Source: Alkalinema sp. CACIAM 70d | GTDB taxonomy: Bacteria > Cyanobacteriota > Cyanobacteriia > Leptolyngbyales > Leptolyngbyaceae | NCBI GenBank assembly: GCA_002148405.1 | Contig: MUGG01000123.1 | Coordinates: forward strand, 18,257-82,256 | DNA: 64,000 bases | Direction of reading: 5' to 3' | Shown here: positions 1 through 8,700 of the stretch, piece by piece | Position numbering within the stretch: the stretch's first letter is position 1 | How the letters are laid out: each line of letters opens with the position of its first letter | Position numbers and translations under genes: made by a program | The notes under the pieces: model-generated | Told to the model about the DNA's origin: nothing | Seen by the model: the letters and a program-made list of their open reading frames with translations, nothing else | The model's database searches: none

Positions 1-72
1 GCAATCCACAAGACCCAAGGCACACAGGGGGAGATGAAAATTCTGCATCCAGCGGGAGATGATTAAGGATCC

Positions 73-1308
73 ATGCAGGGTGAGCTCACTGAAATTGATG
101 TTCGCAGTATTCTTCAGTTAATTGAATTGGGGCAACGGACTGGGCAGTTGCTGGTGGAGTCCTATGGCCCATCCACTAACGGCTTAGGGAAATCTTCTAT
201 CGCCTCAACGGGACGATCGCTCGTGGGTCAATCCTGGTATGTCTTCTTTGTTAATGGTCAAATTGTCTATGCTGGTAATCCGAATGTTGGTTTGACTCGT
301 CTACGGGGGTACCTAGGACGCTATCAAGCAGAGGCTGCGCTCGATAGTTTAAGCGTCTCCGCCTATTCGATCGTGAATGCGCCAGAATATGGTTGTCTCT
401 GGGCCTTGCTTGAAAATCGAACGCTGACCCCTGAACAAGCTAGAAATATTCTCCAGCGGCTGATCCATGAGACCCTCTTTGACCTGCTGAGTTTACACCA
501 AGGCTATTTCATTTTTGAAATGGCAGCTCCCTTGACGCCTCAGTTGACGACGTTGGAAATTGGGCCTCTCTTGACCCAAGTAGTTCAACAGGTTCAGGAA
601 TGGAAGCAGTTTTATCCCCATTTACAGTCTTCAGACCAATGCCCGGTTATTGTGGACTCTACGTCGCTTCGTAGTGCGCTGCCTCCAGGTACTGTAGCAG
701 CGCTCTTGCGCTATGCCGATGGAAAGACGAGTCTCCAGCAAATTGCCCGTAGTCTGAATCGAGATATTCTCACCGTTGCCCGCGCTATTTACCCTTGTGT
801 CCAGCGGGGATGGATTCAATTTGCCTATGGAGAGACTCACCTACCAACGTCGGGAGTCAAACGGGAAAGCCATCCACCGTTGTCGCCCTCTTTGTTAATG
901 AATGCGCAACCAGAAAAACCTCCGAAAATTGCTTGTTTAGATGATGCAACGACGGTGTTGCGCACCGTAGAACATTTGCTCAAGCGTCATGGCTATGGAG
1001 TTGCGATTCTTGCCAATCCTGTAAAGGCGTTGAGTGAAATGTTTGAACTGAAGCCCGACCTCATCCTCTGTGATATTGCGATGCCTGAATTGGATGGGTA
1101 TGAAGTTTGTGCCATGCTGCGACAATCAACGACGTTTCGCCAAACCCCCATTATCATGTTGACGGGGCGAGATGGATTTATTGATCGAGTCCGTGCTCGA
1201 ATGTCAGGGGCAACGGACTACTTGGCTAAGCCGTTTAGTGAAGATGAACTCATTATGTTGTTAGAAAAATATGTTGGAATGGGGCACCTGGAAATTAACT
1301 CAGGTTAA
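73..1308 (+). CDS. pilG: PatA/PilG-type response regulator (DUF4388 + receiver)
   Basis: This is a 411-aa regulator with the PatA/PixG/PilG architecture. Residues about 1-130 are a DUF4388/PATAN-like domain opening with GELTEIDVRSILQLIELGQRTG. A helical middle follows, then a receiver domain at about 280-405 with the acidic pair in CLDD, the phosphoacceptor Asp in ILCDIAMPELDG and the Lys in DYLAKPF. In cyanobacteria such proteins head taxis operons and act in the cytoplasm on pilus-based motility. It is followed on the same strand by CheY-, CheW-, MCP- and CheA-like genes, which fits a pilGHIJL locus. The ATG at 73 lies shortly after a GGGAGATG stretch that can serve as the ribosome site. 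The pil rather than pix name rests on the associated MCP lacking GAF domains, so the symbol is an inference; the family call is firm. Confidence 0.9.
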   Translation: MQGELTEIDVRSILQLIELGQRTGQLLVESYGPSTNGLGKSSIASTGRSLVGQSWYVFFVNGQIVYAGNPNVGLTRLRGYLGRYQAEAALDSLSVSAYSIVNAPEYGCLWALLENRTLTPEQARNILQRLIHETLFDLLSLHQGYFIFEMAAPLTPQLTTLEIGPLLTQVVQQVQEWKQFYPHLQSSDQCPVIVDSTSLRSALPPGTVAALLRYADGKTSLQQIARSLNRDILTVARAIYPCVQRGWIQFAYGETHLPTSGVKRESHPPLSPSLLMNAQPEKPPKIACLDDATTVLRTVEHLLKRHGYGVAILANPVKALSEMFELKPDLILCDIAMPELDGYEVCAMLRQSTTFRQTPIIMLTGRDGFIDRVRARMSGATDYLAKPFSEDELIMLLEKYVGMGHLEINSG

Positions 1309-1506
1309 TTTTCCGGCGATAAAGCTTGATGGAGGTTGAGCTTTAGGGGCAAAATTCTATGCTGGTGGATGGAAAGTTAAGGGTTTTCCCAGGAGCTTCA
1401 TTATTATTTCAGCGATTGAGGGTACCTTAATTAATATCTAGATGGTTCTTCCAAGGAGCGGTAGGTTTCCCGCGATCGGTCAGGCCAATTGAGCAGGTAG
1501 GGGGTT

Positions 1507-1872
1507 ATGAGTACAGTCTTAGTGGTGGAAGACAGTGTCACTCAACGGGAAATGATTACGGATCTCCTCAAAGGGAGCGGTCTCAGTGTGACGATAGCCT
1601 CCGATGGGGTAGAGGCTCTGGAGCAAATCCAGGGGCAATGTCCAGATTTGGTCGTTTTGGATATTGTCATGCCTCGGATGAATGGGTACGAAGTTTGTCG
1701 TCGCCTCAAGTCCGATCCCAAAACTCAGAATGTTCCTGTGGTGATGTGTTCCTCGAAAGGAGAGGAGTTCGATCGCTATTGGGGGATGAAACAGGGGGCG
1801 GATGCCTATATCGCCAAGCCGTTTCAGCCTACTGAGTTGGTCGGTACTGTAAAACAGTTGTTACGAGGTTAG
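1507..1872 (+). CDS. pilH: CheY-like single-domain response regulator
   Basis: This 121-aa protein is one receiver domain. It shows VVEDS at the N-terminus, the phosphoacceptor Asp in LVVLDIVMPRMNGYEV, the conserved Ser in VMCSSKG and the Lys in AYIAKPF. It should be the diffusible phosphorylation target of the PilL histidine kinase. The gene sits about 200 bp after pilG, and pilI starts 8 bp after its stop, so pilH and pilI are almost certainly co-transcribed. The start at 1507 follows a purine-rich AGGTAGGGGGTT stretch. The order G-H-I-J-L matches Synechocystis-type taxis loci. Confidence 0.92.
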   Translation: MSTVLVVEDSVTQREMITDLLKGSGLSVTIASDGVEALEQIQGQCPDLVVLDIVMPRMNGYEVCRRLKSDPKTQNVPVVMCSSKGEEFDRYWGMKQGADAYIAKPFQPTELVGTVKQLLRG

Positions 1873-1880
1873 GGGTACCC

Positions 1881-2408
1881 ATGGTTGGTAATCCAGATTT
1901 TTTGACAGGGCGGGGGCAGGATCAAGCCCCTGAATTCCAGGAGTTGGAAAGTCCAGAAGGTGAGTTGCACCTGCGATTTTTTATTCCTTCAGGGGGTGAG
2001 TTCGCTCTGCCAGCGACTGGAATTCGGGAAGTCCTGTCGCCTTCGCCCGATCGCATTACCCCGATTCCCAATGTCTCGCCCCTGTTGCTGGGCACCTTGA
2101 ATGTGCGGGGGCGAGTCGTGTGGGTTGCAGATCTAGGACAATTTTTGGGGGATCCCGTACCTTTAAATACGGATCGCCAAGAAATCTCGGTGATTGCTGT
2201 GGAAGATCAGGATATTCTGCTAGGTCTAGCAGTCGATCGGGTGGTAGGGATGGAATGGCTAGATGTTGAGCAAGTCCACCCTGCCAGCAACGTCAACGAT
2301 AGTGTTGCGCCTTTTCTGCGGGGAGAATGGCATTTTGATCAAGGAAGTCGCTTTCTTCGGCTGCTGGATCAAGTTTCTATTCTGCGATCGGCGCGCTGGG
2401 CTGCTTAA
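1881..2408 (+). CDS. pilI: CheW-like adaptor protein
   Basis: This 175-aa protein consists largely of a CheW domain. Residues about 25-170 include the FALPATGIREVLSP opening and the central LGTLNVRGRVVWVADLGQFLG, which is the hallmark CheW segment. CheW proteins couple a methyl-accepting protein to CheA at the membrane array. It starts 8 bp after pilH. The following pilJ begins only after a 460-bp non-coding stretch, so pilJ may also have its own promoter. No unusual residues were seen in the CheW core. Confidence 0.9.
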   Translation: MVGNPDFLTGRGQDQAPEFQELESPEGELHLRFFIPSGGEFALPATGIREVLSPSPDRITPIPNVSPLLLGTLNVRGRVVWVADLGQFLGDPVPLNTDRQEISVIAVEDQDILLGLAVDRVVGMEWLDVEQVHPASNVNDSVAPFLRGEWHFDQGSRFLRLLDQVSILRSARWAA

Positions 2409-2868
2409 ATTCATCCAATGGGTTCCATCTGGATGGAATGGGTACTGTGAGCTTAGACGTGTAGACATCACTGGCTGCTCCCTAGAGACTTCTTCGCTGG
2501 AAGACCCTTGGGCCCAAATCAATTACAGTTGAAGGCTTAACAATTTTTCTAGAATGGTATACCTATGAAAACTTACACATCTTGCGGGCGCAATCCAGAT
2601 AAAAAACGATTCAGTTGTTCAAAACTTTAAAAATTCAGTATCCTGAAGTACCCTCATCCATCGAGGGAGCAGCCAGCGATAACCGTTCAGTCCTGACTCC
2701 GGCTTGGGCCTTCAGGTAACAGGTGGTACACACACTGAGCGTCATCCTAGTCTAACTCTACAACGGAATTCTACGCCTGGTAACAGTAGGTGCGATGGCT
2801 ACAGGAGAAACGTAAAATCAGCGTCAAACTTTTTAACGGCATGGCAAGTAAGCACTGGGAGGAGGCAA
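2409..2868 (+). other. Long intergenic stretch before pilJ
   Basis: These 460 bp separate pilI from the chosen pilJ start. The pilJ reading frame is open upstream to 2704, but the upstream residues look non-coding and lack family resemblance. A strong GGGAGGAGG ribosome site lies directly before the ATG at 2869. An internal promoter for pilJ-pilL is plausible, but no clear -10/-35 pair was identified. Confidence 0.4.
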
Positions 2869-5676
2869 ATGGCACGCGGCACTGAGTTTGCACAGGAATA
2901 TCAACAGGCGGAAAAAGCCTACATGCAAGGGCGTTACGAAGAGGCGGCTGAGATTGTTGATCGCCTCGTAGTAGATTACCCCCAGGATCCCAGTGCGCGT
3001 TTGCTGAAGGGGCATATCTATTGCTATGGTCTTCAGCGCTATGACGTTGCTCAAGACGAATATCAGTCGGTTTTGGGGGTTACCTCCGATCCAGAATTTG
3101 TGGACTATGCCAATACGGGGTTGAACTATGCCCGTCAATGCGCTGCGGAGAGTAATGGTGTAGCGGTAGGTGTTGAACCGGATACGGGGTCTCTCAATAC
3201 CTACGATTATGATGCTCCTGGCTGGCAAGAGGCTTCTGCTACGGCTGAGGGAGATGATTTTGTCTTGGCAGATATGGATTTTGATTTAGATGAGGATTCT
3301 GCCCCCCTGCGCGAGGAAGAGCCTGTGACTTCCTTTCAAGCCAATCCCTTTGATTTTCAAGCTGATTCCTTAGATCAAGTTGTGCTGGCGGATGCTGATG
3401 CTAATCCATTCGCAGGTAATCCCTTTGGGAGCGACGTGAGTAGCGATGTTAGGCATACTTCGGCTAATGGCTTTTCTCTGGGCGAATCTGGGGAGGACGA
3501 AGATTTTGCGATCGAGGAACCTGCGGATTATCCTCTGGTAGACGAACCCTTGCCAGACGCTTTCAGTGAATTTGATCAAGTCTTTCCGGACGACGATCGA
3601 GACAATAATCCTGCTTCGTTTATTTCAGAGCCGGAAGATGACCTTTCTCCTCCAGCGTTTATGCTTGGAGGCAATAGCCAGTCGGGAATGCCCTCTACAA
3701 GCCCCTCATACTCAGTTGCCCAGGATGCCGATGAAGCCACTTTGTTTATGGGCAACAGCACGAGTTTATCTGGGGCCGATACGCCAGTGCGGGGATTTGA
3801 TTTGGGTGGAAGAGATCCGGGGAAAACTGCCGAAACCATGGAAATTGCTGACTTTGCTAGCGAAGCAAAGTTTGACAATTCAGCCAATGCCTACAGGTCA
3901 ACCTCAAGCCCTAACAGCGGGGGCGTCGATTTCCTGGATGATTTCGAAGATTTTGATGACTTAGGAAACTTGGCCGACTTTGATATGTCGGAAGACTCTG
4001 CTGGATTTACCAGTCCTTCCATGGGGAGTAGCTTTGCGATCTCCGGTAGTGGGTTGGCGACAGGCGTGCCAGGAGGAGGGTTTGGAGAAACAAGTGCCAT
4101 CCGAGATGATGAGTTGTTTAACTTTTCCAGTAGTAGTGAACAACTGCCCAGTTTTACTCAGTTGGAACCGCAAAACGTCGAAATTGCACCAACTGTAGAG
4201 CAGGGCTGGCTGGCTCCCTTAGAAAATGCCCCCTTGCCAGCAAAACAGTGGGTAGTCGCGTTGGCCGCAGGGGCCGCCTCAGCCTTAGCAGTGGGGATTG
4301 TGAGTTTTGCAGTAGCGAGTAGCTCTGATGTGTCCAAAGGACAGGATGCAACTGCTCAGCAGGTGAATCGCGAAGTGGTATCCCGATTGACCGGAACGGG
4401 GTGGTTGATGGCCCTCGCCGGGTTCTTGGTCGGGGGTGGAGCCGCCTATGGTGTGGGTCACTTGAATGCCAAGCAAATGCAGCGATCGATTAATGATTTG
4501 CGAACTCAATTCGATTCGGTCTGCAATGGTAATCTAAATGCCCGTGCGAGTGTTTACTCAGAAGATGAAATTGGCCAGTTGTCCGCTGGATTCAACCAAA
4601 TGGCTCGCGTGATTCTGACGACGACCAGTGAAGCGCAGCGGAAAGCGGAAGAACAGGAACAAGCTAAAGAAGATCTGCAACGCCAAGTGATTCGTCTTCT
4701 AGACGATGTGGAAGGGGCAGCCCGAGGCGATTTGACGGTACAAGCGGAGGTGACGGCAGATGTGCTGGGTGCCGTTGCTGACTCCTTCAACTTGACCATT
4801 CAAAACCTACGAGAGATCGTCCAACAGGTGAAATTGGCGGCCCGTCAGGTGAGTAAAGGCTCCACTGAAAACGAAATGTTCGCCCGAGGACTGTCATCGG
4901 ATGCGTTGCGCCAAGCGGAAGAACTGGCAGTCACCCTCAATTCCGTACAGATGATGACGGATTCCATTCAACGGGTGGCTGAAAGTGCGCGGGAAGCAGA
5001 GTTGGTGGCTCAACAGGCATCGGCAACGGCACTGAAGGGTGGAGAAGCTGTAGAACGGACGGTGTCGGGGATTCTGGAAATCCGAGAGACGGTGGCGGAA
5101 ACCACCCGCAAGGTGAAGCGATTGGCCGAATCTTCCCAGGAAATTTCCAAGATTGTGGCCTTGATTTCCCAAATTGCCTCCCGAACCAACTTGCTGGCGT
5201 TGAACGCCAGTATCGAAGCGGCTCGGGCTGGTGAAGCAGGTCGAGGCTTCGCGATCGTGGCTGACGAAGTCCGTCAGTTGGCTGATCGGGCCGCCAAGGC
5301 GTCCAAGGAAATTGAACAAATTGTGTTGCAAATTCAAAGTGAAACGGGGTCAGTGATGACCGCGATGGAAGAAGGGACGCAACAGGTCATTGAAGGGACG
5401 CGCTTGGCAGAACAGGCGAAGCGATCGCTGGATGACATCATTCAGGTATCCAACCGGATTAACACCCTGGTGCAATCCATTACAGCGGATACCGTGGAAC
5501 AAACGGAAACCTCGCGAGCCGTTGCTCAGGTGATGCAATCGGTGGAATTGACGGCCCAGGAAACCTCTCAAGAGGCCCAGCGCGTGTCAGCTTCCCTGCA
5601 AAATCTGGTGGGGGTTGCCCGCGACCTGTTGACCTCGGTGGAACGGTTCCGCGTTGAAACTGTTGATCGTAGCTAG
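2869..5676 (+). CDS. pilJ: PilJ-type methyl-accepting chemotaxis protein with TPR and acidic linker
   Basis: This is a 935-aa membrane chemoreceptor. The start at 2869 is chosen because GGGAGGAGG precedes it. N-terminal TPR-like helices (about residues 5-75, AEKAYMQGRYEEAAEIVDRL) are followed by an Asp/Ser-rich low-complexity region up to about residue 450. Two hydrophobic segments follow at about 457-481 and 509-527, then a HAMP domain at about 545-590 and an MCP signalling domain. The hairpin tip lies in NLLALNASIEAARAGEAGRG at about 770-790. No GAF domain is present, so it resembles PilJ/TaxD3 rather than the photoreceptor PixJ. The TPR-acidic linker half lies before the first TM and is therefore probably cytoplasmic. 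It should form the receptor of the array with PilI and PilL. The acidic linker mirrors the one in the neighbouring kinase. Confidence 0.88.
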   Translation: MARGTEFAQEYQQAEKAYMQGRYEEAAEIVDRLVVDYPQDPSARLLKGHIYCYGLQRYDVAQDEYQSVLGVTSDPEFVDYANTGLNYARQCAAESNGVAVGVEPDTGSLNTYDYDAPGWQEASATAEGDDFVLADMDFDLDEDSAPLREEEPVTSFQANPFDFQADSLDQVVLADADANPFAGNPFGSDVSSDVRHTSANGFSLGESGEDEDFAIEEPADYPLVDEPLPDAFSEFDQVFPDDDRDNNPASFISEPEDDLSPPAFMLGGNSQSGMPSTSPSYSVAQDADEATLFMGNSTSLSGADTPVRGFDLGGRDPGKTAETMEIADFASEAKFDNSANAYRSTSSPNSGGVDFLDDFEDFDDLGNLADFDMSEDSAGFTSPSMGSSFAISGSGLATGVPGGGFGETSAIRDDELFNFSSSSEQLPSFTQLEPQNVEIAPTVEQGWLAPLENAPLPAKQWVVALAAGAASALAVGIVSFAVASSSDVSKGQDATAQQVNREVVSRLTGTGWLMALAGFLVGGGAAYGVGHLNAKQMQRSINDLRTQFDSVCNGNLNARASVYSEDEIGQLSAGFNQMARVILTTTSEAQRKAEEQEQAKEDLQRQVIRLLDDVEGAARGDLTVQAEVTADVLGAVADSFNLTIQNLREIVQQVKLAARQVSKGSTENEMFARGLSSDALRQAEELAVTLNSVQMMTDSIQRVAESAREAELVAQQASATALKGGEAVERTVSGILEIRETVAETTRKVKRLAESSQEISKIVALISQIASRTNLLALNASIEAARAGEAGRGFAIVADEVRQLADRAAKASKEIEQIVLQIQSETGSVMTAMEEGTQQVIEGTRLAEQAKRSLDDIIQVSNRINTLVQSITADTVEQTETSRAVAQVMQSVELTAQETSQEAQRVSASLQNLVGVARDLLTSVERFRVETVDRS

Positions 5677-5793
5677 CCGAGGGAGAGTCAATCTCTCCTT
5701 GACAGAAAAACACTGCGCTATAACTTCAATAGCCGTTTGCGATAAAACAGAAGTACCTCTCGGGAAGGCGATCTATTAAATAGGGATATAGCT

Positions 5794-8700
5794 ATGCAGC
5801 CTGAACAACAGCAACGAATCATGGGTTACTTTATTGAGGAGGCGAAGGATCACCTCAATACCATTGAGCAGGGTTTGCTGAATCTGCAGAGCACGATCGA
5901 AGATCCAGAGATGGCCAACGAAGTGTTTCGAGCAGCCCACTCCGTCAAAGGTGGAGCGGCAATGCTCAATCTAGGCGGGATTCAGAAAATCTCTCACCGC
6001 CTGGAAGACTATTTCAAAATCTTGAAAGAAACACCTGGGGTTCCCGTTGACCAAAAATTAGAATCCTTGCTCTTGCAGGTGTTTGATTCCCTGCAAGGGC
6101 TGCTAGAGCAATTGCAGGGGCCGTTTGGATTGACAGAGGAAGCCTCTTCCCAGGCAATGGCGGCGGTAGATCCTGTTTTTGGTGAAATTGAACGTCATTT
6201 AACCACTCTAACGGCAGCGGCGAGTGGTCAACCAGCCGTCGCGAAACCGGATTCAACCATGGTGCGGATTTTCCAAGACCATGTGCCTTCCCAGTTACGG
6301 GAAATGCTGGAACTCTTTAAACAAGCGGATGCTCAACCGCAAAGGCGACAACAGCTACAAGATCTCTGTGATGCCTTGAAAGCATTAGGGGAGCCCTTTA
6401 ATTTGACGGGTTGGTGCAATCTCACAGAAACTGCGCGACGGGCGATCGCCTGTTCAGATAATCCCTGTCGTACCCTTGCGCCTTTAGTGATTAAGGAACT
6501 TAAGCAGGGGCAGGAACTGGTTATTCAAGGCAAGGATGCGACGCTCCACCCCAGTGACCAATTGGCGAGTTTAGTTCCGATCGCGGTGGAATTTGGCTCG
6601 AATGGTGTTTCAGCCGATGACTTTGCCAGCGCCTCCTTTGATGACTTGTTTGGGCAAGCGGCACAAGAAGACTTATTTGCACAAGAAGACTTATTTGCAA
6701 CGGGCTCTCTAGAAGAATCCGGTGATGGGGCTGATTTTGGCTTCCTAGAGGATAACTCCTCGGAGTTTAGTTTAGGCGATTTGGATCTGGATGGGTTGGA
6801 ACTGGAAAGTGCAAGCACGAGCTTGATGGAGCTCGATGAACTCGATCTTGGGGATACTCTACCTGTAGATGAATTTGGTGGCTTATCCGAGGCAGCAGTT
6901 GCGGATGATTTGTTTGCCTTAGATGATAATGGGCCCGAAATGGGCATGGCAGAGCTCAATTCGTTGGCAGACTTGTTTGAAGGAGAAGTTCCCGACCTTG
7001 GCTCTACGTGGCAAGAAGAAGAAGTTCTGGTAGATGCAGAGTCGTTGAATCTAGTGGGTGAGTCTTCGGTTGCCCCGTCTGATGACAATCTGGATGACTT
7101 TTGGCTTGAAGAGGCAGCTAAAGGGCTGGAACCTCAAGATGCTGATGATCTGACAGATTTGTTTGGGGGAGATCTTTTGGATGAACTTTCCCAATCCTCG
7201 AATAGCACTGACGTTGGCCATGGCTCGATCGGTGAGGATTTAGGTCTGCCTGGAACTTTGAATGGGGCCTTCCGTGAAGAGGCAGGGGGGTTGGATTTAG
7301 ATGATCTAGGGCTGGATTTTCTGGAGATTGAGGAAAATCCCCAGGCTTCCCAAGGGGAGGGGCGTTTTGAGGATGATTTAGGGCTAGATGACGGTTTAGG
7401 CTTAGATAGCGAATCCCATGCCTCTTTGGATAATCTAGGCGAACTCTTCATAGGTTTAGATGAAAACGAATTAGACTTAACCGACGGGGAATCTGAGGAT
7501 TTTTCTTCTCAAGGAGATCTATTGGAGATCGGACTTGATTCTGATAGGAATGCAGATCTCGATGACCTCGGGGGACTCAATGACCTCAGCGATCTGGGAT
7601 TGGATTTTGGGGATAGCCTGGAGGTTGCTGTAACCCCTAATTCAGATTTGGATGCTGTTAGTGACTTGTTCAATACCACTGGCTTAGACGAGGAAACTAC
7701 ATTAGAAGAAGCCACATTCTTAGGAGCGGACATCCCAGCAGATCTGGGTTTTGATTTCGCAGACTTAGGGGGCGATTTTGCAGAGGATTTAGAGACTGCG
7801 GAGAGTGGAACTGAATTGCAAGAGGAGAATTTTCTCTCTGGAGTGGATCAAGTAGCGGTTTCTGCTGCTGCTGGAATGGCCAATTTCCTAAGCGAAGACT
7901 TAAGTCAAGAGGCTGATGCCATCAATCTAGACGGAACACTAGATGCAACAGAAGAAGCCTCCGCTTTTGATCTATTCGGTGAACTAGAGGGTGTGGATGA
8001 CCTCTCAGATAGTGTGACCAGTGATGAGACCACTTTCCTAGATCTGCCTGAGGAAGAGAATGAAACTGCTTTTCTGGGTCTAGGCATTGGGGATAATGCC
8101 ATCACGGATCTCCAGGCGGATGAGGGGCAACTAGATGATCACCTGCTGGATATTGAGGCAGAACTAGGGGCCGATGTCCTGTCTGAGGGAGGCTCATTAG
8201 ATTTATTGGGGGATGATCTGGACTTCTTGGCGATCGGAGAATTACCCCTTGAGGCCAACTTGGGGGATGAAAACGATAGCTTGGATGGGATTGCGGACAC
8301 AGCCAATGAATCGTCTTTTGCAGGGACTGAGAGTGCTGATTTCGGCTTAGAGGATCTAGAGATTGATGATTTATCCTTAAGCGATTTGACCATTAGTCAT
8401 GGCGCAGACAATTCCTTAGGGATGGCTGGATCGGATGACTTTAACGACCTGTTTGGTGAAGCTGGAACGTCAGATACAGGGGCAGTTGCTGACTTGGATT
8501 TAGGATCAGATCAACTTGAGCTGAGCAGCTTAGATGGGCTAGAGTTTGATGAATTAAGCAATGAATTAGACAATGAATTGAGCCTTGCTGATTCACAAGC
8601 GGACTCCCTGGGAGACTTGGCGTTAGATGACTCGGCTTTCAATGACTTGACCTTGGATGATCCCGGCGAAATGGAGACAACGTCAGCGAATGTTGATGGG

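Noticed and set aside
2704..2868. Longer N-terminus for PilJ from 2704
   Set aside because: The added 55 residues have no family resemblance and the strong ribosome site is before 2869.
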